Shown here in pieces: positions 63,114 through 64,000 of a stretch of DNA of 64,000 bases. The DNA lies in the NCBI GenBank assembly GCA_020086605.1, contig JACBWW010000016.1, positions 18,914,412 through 18,978,411 of the forward strand. The letters run 5' to 3'. This DNA is from Lanius collurio. Taxonomy: Eukaryota; Chordata; Aves; Passeriformes; Laniidae. The position numbers and the translations under genes were made by a program. Under the pieces are notes generated by a model. That model was not told the origin of the DNA and did no database searches. It worked only from the letters and a program-made list of their open reading frames with translations. The number at the start of each line of letters is the position of its first letter. Within the stretch, counting starts at the first letter, position 1.

Positions 63114-63513
63114 NNNNNNNNNNNNNNNNNNNNNNNNNNNNNNNNNNNNNNNNNNNNNNNNNNNNNNNNNNNNNNNNNNNNNNNNNNNNNNNNNNNNNNN
63201 NNNNNNNNNNNNNNNNNNNNNNNNNNNNNNNNNNNNNNNNNNNNNNNNNNNNNNNNNNNNNNNNNNNNNNNNNNNNNNNNNNNNNNNNNNNNNNNNNNNN
63301 NNNNNNNNNNNNNNNNNNNNNNNNNNNNNNNNNNNNNNNNNNNNNNNNNNNNNNNNNNNNNNNNNNNNNNNNNNNNNNNNNNNNNNNNNNNNNNNNNNNN
63401 NNNNNNNNNNNNNNNNNNNNNNNNNNNNNNNNNNNNNNNNNNNNNNNNNNNNNNNNNNNNNNNNNNNNNNNNNNNNNNNNNNNNNNNNNNNNNNNNNNNN
63501 NNNNNNNNNNNNN
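63114..63513. other. Assembly gap (400 N)
   Basis: There are exactly 400 unknown bases. The round length suggests an estimated or nominal size. No annotation is possible inside it, and frames that run through it are meaningless. Confidence 0.99.
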
Positions 63514-64000
63514 TCATCTATTCTTTGCTGTAACTTTTGGTCTCTTCAAAACACAGGATTAAAAGCAAAGGAAATCTCAAATAATGGGATAAAATGAATG
63601 TGCAGGAAATGAATGGGTGAATTAGATTACAGCAGATGAAACACTGAGGTCTCAAATGCAAAATGCAGGGAGTTTATTTAATTTGTTACTCTTTTAAAAT
63701 GAAAATATGCTCACTGACTTGAATTAGTAATTTTCCCATTTTAAGATATGTTAGGCCATTACAGCTAGGCCTGTTTCCAGAGCAGTGAAATAAATGGAAA
63801 ACAGCCAGTCTCCCAGGGAACACAATCCTCACTGCATTTTGCCAGCCCAGTGGAACAGTGATAATGTCAGCTCCAGAGAAAACCATGCTTCTGCTGGAGG
63901 GGCTGCATGCAAAGGAATTGAGAATGACTGGCAACAAATAGTTCAAATGGCAGAGCAAGGCACAGTGGATTTTCTCCAGTTTTAATGTGCATGGTAAGCA

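Larger units (their letters stand above)
57357..64000 (-). other. AGBL4: AGBL4 intron, upstream part (runs off the window)
   Basis: This is sequence upstream of the acceptor of the exon at 57242-57356. No frame encoding the preceding CCP6 exon (with the HPGE zinc motif) is visible, although 400 bases at 63114-63513 are unknown. It contains an old plus-strand CR1 tail (about 58460-58646), a 14-bp tandem repeat (57935-57968), a TAAT-rich stretch (60590-60840), a TA microsatellite (63029-63057) and the gap. The rest shows nothing I recognise. Confidence 0.75.

Noticed and set aside
62972..63562. Open frames of 152-181 codons through the gap
   Set aside because: Most of their length is N, so they have no content.
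1..64000. Nested BEND5 gene
   Set aside because: BEND5 lies within AGBL4 in mammals, so I looked for its BEN-domain exons (for example IWVDEEKWHQLQ). I did not find them, though a manual scan could miss a short exon.
1..64000. CRISPR arrays, operons, phage or insertion sequences, tRNA or rRNA genes
   Set aside because: Nothing in the sequence supports them. The window is vertebrate intronic DNA, and I saw no tRNA B-box in a foldable context and no spaced direct repeats.

Overview
The window is a vertebrate, almost certainly avian, piece of nuclear DNA lying inside one very large gene. The evidence for a bird is the repeat content: every interspersed repeat I can recognise is a CR1-type LINE, mostly 5'-truncated 3' ends of the kind that dominates bird genomes. 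I see no Alu, B1 or L1. The clade within birds cannot be fixed from this sequence alone.

The only protein-coding gene I can support is AGBL4 (cytosolic carboxypeptidase 6, CCP6), read on the minus strand. Two neighbouring coding exons are present. One is at 57242-57356 and carries the MLNPDGVYLGNY core. The other is at 22170-22281 and carries FDLNRHW. They are separated by a 34,960-bp intron. Both have canonical GT-AG borders, and the split arginine codon (AG + G) joins them in frame. The upstream exon with the HxxE zinc motif and the downstream exon with the third zinc ligand were not found, so they probably lie outside the window.

Layout: 1-22169 is intron downstream of the second exon, with a CR1 3' end (8276-8836), an old CR1-like 3' end (about 9600-9682) and a decayed LINE ORF2 relic (about 11367-11760). 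22282-57241 is the intron between the two exons, with three minus-strand CR1 copies (about 31856, 48490 and 56118). 57357-64000 is intron upstream of the first exon, with one old plus-strand CR1 copy, a TA microsatellite and a 400-base assembly gap. Poly(A)/poly(T) runs, A-rich tracts and a few short tandem duplications are scattered throughout.

No prokaryotic-style systems, CRISPR arrays, RNA genes or promoters could be supported. Almost all other open reading frames look like chance frames. The points most worth a second look are possible intronic regulatory elements: paired X-box-like motifs near 51.75-51.84 kb, a perfect TAATTGG/CCAATTA inverted repeat at 60.8 kb, a nested palindrome at 55.3 kb, and a CpG-enriched to AT-rich segment at 26.9-27.3 kb. 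I also flag the ancient LINE relic, two unusually long plus-strand frames and an exact 30-bp tandem duplication. I did not find a new biological system here.
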